From Actinomycetales bacterium (GTDB taxonomy: Bacteria; Actinomycetota; Actinomycetes; Mycobacteriales; Micromonosporaceae): DNA of 64,000 bases. How positions within the stretch are numbered: position 1 is the stretch's first letter; every line of letters begins with the position of its first letter. Positions 35,095 to 42,493 of the stretch are shown one piece after another. Both the position numbers and the translations under genes were made by a program. The notes below the pieces were generated by a model. It was not told the DNA's origin. It saw only the letters and a program-made list of their open reading frames with translations, and did not search any database. Where the stretch lies: contig PKFB01000009.1 in NCBI GenBank assembly GCA_002919305.1, positions 44,236-108,235 on the forward strand. Direction: 5' to 3'.

Positions 35095-35790
35095 TCAGGT
35101 CAGGTAGTAGTCCGCCTCGCGGCAGGGCTGCTCCAGCCGCTGCACCAGCTCACCGACTAGCCGCTGGTCGCCTGTGCTCTGCGCCTCCAGCATCTCGATG
35201 AGCAGATCCAGGCAGGTGGCGATGATGTCCCGTTCCTGGGTGAGGTTGGCGTTGGTGGCCTCGGATTCCGCCAGCTGACCTTGAAGGTCTGCTACTTCCT
35301 GTCGCGTGGCCTCCAACTCTTGGGTGAGCGTGCTGACCTCTCCCTGACTGACCTCCAACTGGTGACGCGTGTTGTCCAGGTCGCTATCGGTACGCAGGTA
35401 CAACACCGTCATCACCAGCGACACCACGCAGAACAGCCCGACCGCACCACCCAACACTCCAAACCACGGCCGTACTCCACCGCCGGATAGATTCCGCCCC
35501 ACGACCGGATCGGACGGCGACGTCGTCAGCGGCGACGCGCTACCGGGGGAAGAAGCGGAAGCATCTGTCAGCGTCTCTGAACTTCTGTTCTCTGAGCTCT
35601 CGTTCTCTGATCTCTCGGTCTCCCCCTCCTCTGCGTCGGGCGATGGCGAAGCCGGCTGCTCGGACAGCGTGAGCTGGTGCGGCGTACCGGGCTGATCATG
35701 CGGATCATGCGAAGTTGACGTACCGAGGAGAGACGACGACGGCGGCTCGGATGGTTGGCGTGGCTCGTCGTCGAATCCAGGTTGAGTCAT
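35095..35790 (-). CDS. Single-span membrane protein with coiled coil
   Basis: The 231-residue protein has a long acidic, Ser/Glu-rich N-terminal half (about 1-105) predicted cytoplasmic. A single span follows (about 110-135: GVLGGAVGLFCVVSLVMTVLY), then a coiled coil (about 140-190: HQLEVSQGEVSTLTQELEAT and on) and a short C-terminal region with two Cys (ATCLDLLIEM, QPCREADYY). It is not recognised as a named family. It lies 183 bases downstream of the HtrA-like protease gene on the same strand. That protease has the same N-tail, span and coil design, so they may act together at the membrane. Confidence 0.65.
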   Translation of the reverse strand: MTQPGFDDEPRQPSEPPSSSLLGTSTSHDPHDQPGTPHQLTLSEQPASPSPDAEEGETERSENESSENRSSETLTDASASSPGSASPLTTSPSDPVVGRNLSGGGVRPWFGVLGGAVGLFCVVSLVMTVLYLRTDSDLDNTRHQLEVSQGEVSTLTQELEATRQEVADLQGQLAESEATNANLTQERDIIATCLDLLIEMLEAQSTGDQRLVGELVQRLEQPCREADYYLT

Positions 35791-35973
35791 GGCGCTCCCT
35801 GATCCTCCCCGGGGATATGTCCCCTATGGTGACGTCAGTGCCGGATCGTATGCCCTGATCCGCGATGAGTGGTGCACTTTTGTGACAATTGCCCAAAGAT
35901 CAGGAAATTCGGCGATCACCGCGTGGATCCACCGAGGTAATACGCCCAGACTCAGCAGATGTCAGCCACGTCC

Positions 35974-37296
35974 TCAGCAGATGCTGAACACCTCACAGGC
36001 CACGTAGATCGGGACCGCAAAACCGATCCCCTCAGCTTCAGCGATCTTGGCGGTCGCCACCCCGATCACTTCACCACGCGCGTTGATAACGGGGCCGCCG
36101 GAGTTCCCCGGGTTGATCGCCGCGTCGAACTGGATGAACTCCACATCGCTGCCCGGCAGGGACCGTATCGTGCTCACCACGCCCGTGGTGACCGTGTCTT
36201 CCAAGCCACCGGGAGCCCCGATCACCACCACCGGCTCCCCAGGCGCCGGCGACTCGGTCGCGACCGGCAGCGTAGCCACTTCCTCCTCGGCTTCCAGCAA
36301 CGCCAGATCCGCATCCGGATCGGTAGCCACGATGGTGGCCTGGAAGGACCGGTCGCCTCGCTCGAGCTGCACCACATCCTCACCGGCGGCAACCCAGGAC
36401 TCCACCACGTGGAAGTTGGTCAGTAGGTACACCTGGCCCGAATCCAGCTCGCCGGCCCCAGCGACCGCGAACGCGGTCCCACCAGCGTTCCCCGCCGTCA
36501 CTCGAAACACGCTGGGTAACGCCACATCGGCGACAGCCACCGAGTCCAGGGTGCGTTGGGCCCGCTCGTTAAGAGCGGCTGTCTGCTCCTCCAGTTGAGT
36601 GATGCGTTCCTCGGCCTGCCGTTGAAAAGCGGCGAACTGGCGGGCTTGATCATCAACTTGCTCGTTCAGCCGCACCAACAAGACGGTCTGCACCACGGTG
36701 GTCACCACCAGCAGCAGAGCCATGCCGAACGCTATGTGTGTGAGCCGACCGCTGCGCTGTTGCACAGAAAGCTGTTGACCAGAAAGCTGTTGACCAGGGA
36801 CGCCGCCCACCGGGGCGCCTAGCACCGCACTCGCGCCGCTGTTCGGTAGTCCGTCCCCACTCGGTAACCCCACTCCGTTCGGTAACCCGACTCCCCCACC
36901 TAAAGCCGCTGTCCCCGCTCCCGCAGGGTTAGGTAAGCCGACGCCGGCGGGTGCGGGTGACGCCACGCCCCCGGCCATGGGGACACCCGCCACGGGGGCG
37001 CCTGCGGGCGTCACCACACCGTTGCTTGAGACGGGGTCGGTTCTCCCGGCGCCGTTCACCCCCACCGGCTGACCCCACCCTCCGGAGCCCACCGTTGCCG
37101 CCGGCGTCGACACCAGCGTCGGCCCGGCGGTGGGTTGCCCGCCTGTCACCGGCCCACTCACCACCGGCGTCGGCGCGGCCTGTGCCGGCGGGTACGCAGG
37201 CGGCGGTGAGGAAGGGGGTGTTGAGGGCATAGGTGCCTGGTTCGCCGGCACGCCATCACGCTCACTATTGAGTGTCCGGTCGTACGGAGCCGTCAT
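35974..37296 (-). CDS. Membrane-anchored HtrA/trypsin-like serine protease without PDZ
   Basis: The 440-residue protein has a Pro/Gly/Ala-rich cytoplasmic tail (1-180) with repeated GLPNG/GLPSG and GQQLSGQQLS units. One span (187-208) and a coiled coil (about 211-250) precede an extracytoplasmic trypsin-like domain (255-440). The catalytic triad is intact: His296 in NFHVV, Asp330 in DADLALL, Ser399 in NPGNSGGPV. The protein stops just after the protease fold, so no PDZ domain is present, unlike DegP or HtrA. Two Cys at the C-terminal end (ACEVFSIC) could form a disulfide. It probably degrades or activates envelope proteins. AGGAGG precedes the ATG. Confidence 0.85.
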   Translation of the reverse strand: MTAPYDRTLNSERDGVPANQAPMPSTPPSSPPPAYPPAQAAPTPVVSGPVTGGQPTAGPTLVSTPAATVGSGGWGQPVGVNGAGRTDPVSSNGVVTPAGAPVAGVPMAGGVASPAPAGVGLPNPAGAGTAALGGGVGLPNGVGLPSGDGLPNSGASAVLGAPVGGVPGQQLSGQQLSVQQRSGRLTHIAFGMALLLVVTTVVQTVLLVRLNEQVDDQARQFAAFQRQAEERITQLEEQTAALNERAQRTLDSVAVADVALPSVFRVTAGNAGGTAFAVAGAGELDSGQVYLLTNFHVVESWVAAGEDVVQLERGDRSFQATIVATDPDADLALLEAEEEVATLPVATESPAPGEPVVVIGAPGGLEDTVTTGVVSTIRSLPGSDVEFIQFDAAINPGNSGGPVINARGEVIGVATAKIAEAEGIGFAVPIYVACEVFSIC

Positions 37297-37478
37297 CTGA
37301 TGACGTTCCTCCTGTCGTTGTTCCTACTCACCAGCCGCGTCTTTCCCGTAACGCTCTGGCGTGGGTCACCGCCGGGCCGGATCCACCAATGGCCTTCAGT
37401 CGGCCTCCGCGGACCCGTGCGGGCTCCGTCATTCGACACGCCCGGAGGGGCTGTGCGCCACACCTGGCCGGGTAAACG

Positions 37479-37484
37479 TACGGT
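37479..37484 (+). promoter_or_regulatory. Probable leaderless -10 (TACGGT) of rnd
   Basis: TACGGT ends six bases before GTG 37491, the first start of the RNase D frame. This supports the long N-terminal form. Confidence 0.4.
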
Positions 37485-37490
37485 GGGCAC

Positions 37491-38882
37491 GTGACCGACG
37501 GATCTTCACCGACGCGTCGCGACCCCGACAGCTCCCGAGACACCGGCGATAATGGGAGCTCGCGCCTTACGGCCAATTCGCCTGGTAGCGCTAGCTCCCC
37601 CGGTACCGGTACCAGTCACCGCGCGCGCCCGACCTCAACAAACAAAGTTCTCAGCGATACGCACCTCAACGATACGGAAATCGCACAACACCCCATCGTG
37701 CTCACTCAGCCGCGGGAGGGAACACCCCGGCCGGTGGACAGTCCGCGTGGGCTACAGCGCGCCATCGCCCGCCTCGCGGCAGGCACCGGCCCGCTCGCCG
37801 TGGACGCGGAGCGGGCGTCGGGCTACCGCTACAGCCAACGCGCGTACCTCATCCAGCTCCGTCGCGCCGGAGCCGGCACCGTCCTGGTGGATCCGTTGCC
37901 GTTCGGTGACCTGGCCAACCTGGGTGAGGCTTTGAAAGACACCGAGTGGGTGCTGCACGCCGCCAGCCAGGATCTTCCGTGCCTGGCTGAGTTGAACCTG
38001 CGTCCGACGCGGTTGTTTGACACCGAACTGGCGGCACGTCTGGCCGGTTTCGAGCGTGTCGGACTGGCCGCACTGACCGAGCGGCTGCTGGGATTCACCC
38101 TGGAGAAGCACCATTCGGCCGCTGACTGGAGTACCCGTCCCCTCCCCCTCGACTGGCTCACCTACGCCGCACTCGATGTGGAGTTGCTGATTGAGCTGCG
38201 GTACGCGCTCAGCGCGGAGCTGGAGCGTCAGGGAAAGCTGGAGTGGGCCTTGGAGGAGTTCGCGGCGCTGGTCAGCGCGCCACCACCCCGCCCACGCCAG
38301 GATCCGTGGCGGCGTACCTCCGGCATCCACAAGGTCCGGGGCGCGCGGGCATTGGCTCGGGTACGCGCCCTGTGGCAGGCCCGGGACCAGGTGGCCCGGG
38401 AACGCGATCTGGCTCCCGGCAGGATCCTCCCGGACGCGGCGATCGTGGCGGCCGCCCAGACCGATCCGGTCGGAGAACAGGCACTGCTTGCTCTCCCCGG
38501 CTTCAGCAGTCGGTCGGCGCGCCGGCTCAGTCGGGTGTGGCTACGGGCGTTGGCCGAAGCCCGTGCGACTCCCGAGGCCGACCTGCCGGCCGCCACCCTG
38601 CCCAGCGACGGGCCTCCCCCACCGCACCGGTGGGCGGAGCGCGACCCGGCGGCCGCTAACCGCCTGGTACGCGCGCGGGCGACGGTGTCAGCGTTGGCCG
38701 CCGAGCACACCCTGCCCCCGGAGAATCTGCTGGCCCCCGACACGGTGCGCCGCTTGGCGTGGGAACCGCCGAAGCCGCTGTCGTCGTCCACCGTGGCCGA
38801 CGCGCTCGCCAAGTACGGAGCCCGCTCGTGGCAGATCCAGCTCACCGCTGCTCCGCTCGCCGCGGCCTTGGCCGATGCCTGA
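37491..38882 (+). CDS. rnd: Ribonuclease D-like 3'-5' exonuclease with HRDC domain
   Basis: The 463-residue protein has an unusual Ser/Thr/Asp-rich N-terminal extension (about 1-75). A DEDDy exonuclease domain follows, with motif I VDAERAS, motif II HAASQDLPCL and motif III YAALDVELL. An HRDC nucleic-acid-binding region runs from about residue 270 (IHKVRGARALARVRALWQAR). RNase D trims the 3' ends of tRNA and other stable RNAs. It sits after DUF3000 as in other actinobacteria, although DUF3000 and rnd are here separated by the coiled-coil and HtrA genes. A composite hairpin follows at 38890-38934. Confidence 0.9.
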   Translation: MTDGSSPTRRDPDSSRDTGDNGSSRLTANSPGSASSPGTGTSHRARPTSTNKVLSDTHLNDTEIAQHPIVLTQPREGTPRPVDSPRGLQRAIARLAAGTGPLAVDAERASGYRYSQRAYLIQLRRAGAGTVLVDPLPFGDLANLGEALKDTEWVLHAASQDLPCLAELNLRPTRLFDTELAARLAGFERVGLAALTERLLGFTLEKHHSAADWSTRPLPLDWLTYAALDVELLIELRYALSAELERQGKLEWALEEFAALVSAPPPRPRQDPWRRTSGIHKVRGARALARVRALWQARDQVARERDLAPGRILPDAAIVAAAQTDPVGEQALLALPGFSSRSARRLSRVWLRALAEARATPEADLPAATLPSDGPPPPHRWAERDPAAANRLVRARATVSALAAEHTLPPENLLAPDTVRRLAWEPPKPLSSSTVADALAKYGARSWQIQLTAAPLAAALADA

Positions 38883-38889
38883 CAACCAT

Positions 38890-38934
38890 GACCGGCAGGG
38901 CGGGCCCCAACGCCGGTGGGGCCTGTCCCCGGTC
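38890..38934 (+). terminator. Composite hairpin after rnd
   Basis: GACCGG (38890) pairs with CCGGTC (38929-38934), and inside it GGCCCCA (38903-38909) pairs with TGGGGCC (38917-38923), with an uneven internal loop. It separates rnd from the next cassette. Confidence 0.55.
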
Positions 38935-38965
38935 AGGTCCTTCACCTTCTGGCCTGTTCGGGCCC

Positions 38966-38971
38966 TAGCAT
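38966..38971 (+). promoter_or_regulatory. Probable leaderless -10 (TAGCAT) of AlbA_2/GHKL gene
   Basis: TAGCAT ends six bases before GTG 38978. A weak -35 (TTCACC, 38941-38946) lies upstream, 19 bases away. Confidence 0.4.
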
Positions 38972-38977
38972 CGAGGG

Positions 38978-40180
38978 GTGCCGCTATCCGATGCTGAGCT
39001 CAAACGGTTGCTCAAGGATCCGGATAGCGATCGTGTCGAACGCAAAGACCTGAACGAACGCGGAGACTTCGGCACCGACCGGATCTGTCAGGCTATCTGC
39101 GCCTTCTCTAATGATCTTCCTGGTTATCAGAAACCCGGAGTCATCTTCCTCGGGGTACGCGATGATGGTACCCCTTCCGGCCGCACAATCGACGACCAAC
39201 TCTTGCTGAAGCTGGGGCACCTTCGCGATCGAGGGGACATTCTTCCGCTCCCTCACATGACGGTTCGGAAATTGCCTGTCGAAGGCAGTGATGTGGCGGT
39301 TGTGGAGGTAGCTCCCGGCAGAACTCCGCCGGTCCGGTACAAGGGTGTGACCTGGATTCGAGTAAGGCCACGTCGGGCACGCTCCTCTCATGACGAGGAA
39401 CGTCAACTCAACGAACGTCGTCGAGCCTGGGACCTTCCATTCGACGCCCAGCCGGTCCATGGCGCAACATTGGATGATCTTGATCTGTTGTTGTTCCGTC
39501 GGGTTTATCTACCCGCAGCCGTAGCACCGGAAGTGCTCGCGGAAAACCACCGTACCGTAGTCGAACAACTCGCGTTACTCCGATTGGCTGACACTTCGGA
39601 AACCCCTACCGTCGCCGGCCTTCTCGTTCTCGGCAAGGAGCCAACATCCTTCATTCCCGGTGCGTACGTTCAATTCCTTCGGTTGGATGACGACTCACTT
39701 GCTGACCCTGTTTTGAATGAAAAAAGATTGGATGGTTCACTCATCGATATTCTGCGTCAATTGGATGAGCTGATTGGGTTGAACATCTCCACTCACATCG
39801 ACCTCGGCAGATCAACAGAGGATCGGCGACCGGATTACCCTGACATGGCGTTGCAACAGCTTATCCGCAACGCTCTACATCACCGATCTTATGAGGCGAC
39901 CAATTCTCCGGTACGGATCACGTGGTACACCGATCGAGTGGAGATCGTTAGCCCGGGTGGCCCATTCGGCCTAGTGACTCCCGAAAACTTCAGGCATCGC
40001 GGAGTCACGGATTATCGTAATCCGACCTTGTCAGACGCTCTGCGTGCACTCGGTTACATCCAATGCTTTGGAGTGGGTCTCGAAATAGCACGTCGCGCGT
40101 TGAATCACAACGGAAACCCGCCACCAGAGTTTGAAGCAACTCAACAGTATGTCGCCGTCACGGTAAGGAGCGCGCCATGA
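38978..40180 (+). CDS. AlbA_2 (Schlafen-like) / GHKL ATPase-domain protein
   Basis: The 400-residue protein begins with an AlbA_2 nucleic-acid-binding domain (about 15-150), with DRVERKDLN, a GVIFLGVRDDGTPSG strand-turn, and VRYKGVTWIRVRPRR. A C-terminal GHKL-type ATP-binding region (about 285-390) has LIRNALHHRSYE (N-box), SPGGPFG (G1) and FGVGLEIARRAL (G2). This layout is like COG2865 predicted transcription regulators or ATPases, but no winged-helix tail is present. Base composition is lower in GC than its neighbours: the 60-base row at 39661 is 28/60 G+C. It overlaps the ParA gene by 4 bases (ATGA), so the two form one unit. Its role is unknown; defence, plasmid-like or regulatory functions are all possible. 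Confidence 0.8.
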   Translation: MPLSDAELKRLLKDPDSDRVERKDLNERGDFGTDRICQAICAFSNDLPGYQKPGVIFLGVRDDGTPSGRTIDDQLLLKLGHLRDRGDILPLPHMTVRKLPVEGSDVAVVEVAPGRTPPVRYKGVTWIRVRPRRARSSHDEERQLNERRRAWDLPFDAQPVHGATLDDLDLLLFRRVYLPAAVAPEVLAENHRTVVEQLALLRLADTSETPTVAGLLVLGKEPTSFIPGAYVQFLRLDDDSLADPVLNEKRLDGSLIDILRQLDELIGLNISTHIDLGRSTEDRRPDYPDMALQQLIRNALHHRSYEATNSPVRITWYTDRVEIVSPGGPFGLVTPENFRHRGVTDYRNPTLSDALRALGYIQCFGVGLEIARRALNHNGNPPPEFEATQQYVAVTVRSAP

Positions 40181-41166
40181 GTACACCCGTGGTCGGTTTC
40201 TTTAACAATAAGGGTGGAGTCGGAAAAACCTCACTCGTCTATCACTTGGCGTGGATGTACGCCGAATTAAATCGGCGAGTAGTGGTGGCGGATCTGGACC
40301 CTCAGGCCAACCTCACGGCTGCGTTTCTCACCGAAGAAGAGATCGAAGATCTGTGGACGCCTTCTCCACGCCCTACGATCTACGGCGCGATCGAGCCGCT
40401 CATCGATGGAACCGGCCCGGTATCCCCTTTGCCTCCCAAGATGGTTAATGATATGATCGCGCTGATACCGGGTGACCTCGATCTATCGCTCTTTGAGGCG
40501 GAACTATCCGACGCTTGGCCTCGGGCAATGGACGGGCAGCGCCGAGCTTTCGCTGTCCTTAACGCCTTCTCAACCGTCATCTCCCATGCGGTTCAGAAGA
40601 CGGGAGCCGACCTAGCGCTAGTCGATGTCGGTCCGAATCTAGGAGCCCTTAATCGAGCGGCGCTGATTAACTGTAGTCACATCGTTATACCGCTCATCCC
40701 CGATCTTTTCAGTCTGCGCGGGCTTCAGAATCTCGGCCCTACGATCCGCCGCTGGCGCCAAGAATGGCACCAGCGGCTTAACCAGCATCCAGATAGCGTG
40801 GTTACCGCACCGGCTGGCGACATGCAACCTGTCGGTTATGTCATGTTCCAACACCGAGAACGGGTGAGGCGCCCGACCCGCGCCTACGCACGCTGGGCCT
40901 CTCGCATACCTGAGATGTACGGAAGACATGTTCTGGACGATAAAGGGCCTTTTATTGACAACATTGATGATGATCCCCATTGCCTTGCACGTCTCCGGCA
41001 CTACCAGAGCCTGATGCCCATGGCGCAGGAAGCACGTAAGCCTGTTTTTCTCCTCAAGCCCGCGGACGGCGCGTTCGGCGGGCATCTGGCGGCGGCTCTT
41101 GACGCGTACCGCGACTTTGAGCGGCTCGCGAAGGCGCTCGCTGCCCGAGTGAACCTCCCAGACTGA
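40177..41166 (+). CDS. ParA-family ATPase (AAA_31)
   Basis: The 329-residue protein has the deviant Walker A KGGVGKTSL (about 12-20), VVVADLDPQANLT (Walker A' region) and the Walker B-like LALVDVGPNLGALNR. The switch region IPLIPDLFSLRGLQNLG follows. No N-terminal helix-turn-helix is present, as in small ParA or Soj proteins. No parB or parS-like repeat is nearby. The C-terminal third (LDDKGPFIDNIDDDPHCLAR and on) is longer than in Soj. It is translationally coupled to the AlbA_2/GHKL gene and shares its lower GC. ParA proteins position cargo or DNA; the cargo here is not evident. Confidence 0.85.
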   Translation: MSTPVVGFFNNKGGVGKTSLVYHLAWMYAELNRRVVVADLDPQANLTAAFLTEEEIEDLWTPSPRPTIYGAIEPLIDGTGPVSPLPPKMVNDMIALIPGDLDLSLFEAELSDAWPRAMDGQRRAFAVLNAFSTVISHAVQKTGADLALVDVGPNLGALNRAALINCSHIVIPLIPDLFSLRGLQNLGPTIRRWRQEWHQRLNQHPDSVVTAPAGDMQPVGYVMFQHRERVRRPTRAYARWASRIPEMYGRHVLDDKGPFIDNIDDDPHCLARLRHYQSLMPMAQEARKPVFLLKPADGAFGGHLAAALDAYRDFERLAKALAARVNLPD

Positions 41167-41296
41167 GCATCACACCCAGGCGGACCGCTGGGGTGAACCA
41201 CCACCGTTTGAATCCCGGATCGGGGTGCGCAGCTTTGTTACTGGCGAGTAGCATTCGAGGCAGGCAGACAGCAGCACCGCCACGAGGGAGGCTTGC

Positions 41297-42493
41297 GTGC
41301 CCCGTACCGTCCGCGACGTCGTCTTCGTCGACGGCGTACGTACCCCATTCGGTAAAGCCGGCGGCTTGTACGCGGAGACCCGGGCTGACGACCTGGTCGT
41401 CCGGGTGATCCGGGAGTTGCTCCGCCGGAATCCACAACTTCCACCTAACCGGGTGGACGAGGTCGCCATCGCCGCCACCACCCAGATCGGCGACCAGGGC
41501 CTGACCATCGGTCGGACCGCCGCTCTGCTGGCCGGGCTCCCTAAGTCGGTCCCCGGTTTCGCCATTGACCGCATGTGCGCGGGGGCGATGACAGCGGTCA
41601 CCACGGTCGGGTCGGGGATCGCCATGGGCGCCTATGACGTGGCCATCGCCGGCGGTGTGGAACACATGGGCCGCCACCCCATGGGGGAGGGGGTGGACCC
41701 CAACCCGCGTTTCCTCGCGGAGAAACTGGTCGATCCCTCCGCGTTGGTGATGGGCGCGACCGCCGAGAACCTGCATGACCAGTTCCCCGCCATCACCAAG
41801 GAGCGCGCCGACCGGTTCGCACTGGCCAGCCAACAGCGGTACGCCAAGGCACTCGCTGAAGGGCGGATCCAGGCCGACCTGGTCACCGTGGCGACCCGCT
41901 CCCAGGAAAGCGGCTGGGGTTTGGCCAGCGCCGACGAGCCGCCCCGCCCGGACACCAGCCTGGAGAAGCTCGCCACGCTGCGTACCCCGTTCCGTCCCCA
42001 CGGCCGAGTCACCGCCGGCAACGCGGCCGGGCTCAACGACGGCGCCACCGGATGCCTGCTGGCCGCCGAAGAGGTGGCTCAGGAGTTGGGGTTGCCGGTG
42101 GCGATGCGGTTGGTCTCCTACGCCTACGCCGGGGTGGAGCCGGAGGTGATGGGGGTCGGTCCGATCCCTGCTACTGAGAAGGCTCTCCGGCTGGCCGGAC
42201 TGTCCATCTCCGACATTGGCCTGTTTGAGATCAACGAGGCGTTCGCTGTCCAGGTGCTGGCGTTCCTGGATCACTTCGGCATCGCCGACGACGACCCCCG
42301 GGTCAACCCGTGGGGGGGCGCGATCGCCGTAGGGCACCCGCTGGCCAGCTCCGGCGTACGCCTGATGATCCAGCTCGCCCGCCACTTCGCGGCGCACCCG
42401 GAGGTCCGGTACGGACTGACCACGATGTGTGTCGGGCTCGGCATGGGCGGCGCGGTGATCTGGGAGAACCCGGCCTGGGAGGGCGACAAGTGA
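41297..42493 (+). CDS. fadA: Acetyl-CoA acyltransferase (thiolase) of beta-oxidation
   Basis: This 398-residue enzyme cleaves 3-ketoacyl-CoA to acetyl-CoA and a shortened acyl-CoA. The nucleophilic Cys94 is in DRMCAGAMTAV. The catalytic His is in GGAIAVGHPLASSG, and the second Cys is in TMCVGLGMGG. NEAFAVQVLAF is also conserved. GTG 41297 is preceded by GGGAGG. It overlaps the fadB start by 4 bases (GTGA), making the classical fadA-fadB pair that forms the trifunctional complex. Confidence 0.93.
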   Translation: MPRTVRDVVFVDGVRTPFGKAGGLYAETRADDLVVRVIRELLRRNPQLPPNRVDEVAIAATTQIGDQGLTIGRTAALLAGLPKSVPGFAIDRMCAGAMTAVTTVGSGIAMGAYDVAIAGGVEHMGRHPMGEGVDPNPRFLAEKLVDPSALVMGATAENLHDQFPAITKERADRFALASQQRYAKALAEGRIQADLVTVATRSQESGWGLASADEPPRPDTSLEKLATLRTPFRPHGRVTAGNAAGLNDGATGCLLAAEEVAQELGLPVAMRLVSYAYAGVEPEVMGVGPIPATEKALRLAGLSISDIGLFEINEAFAVQVLAFLDHFGIADDDPRVNPWGGAIAVGHPLASSGVRLMIQLARHFAAHPEVRYGLTTMCVGLGMGGAVIWENPAWEGDK

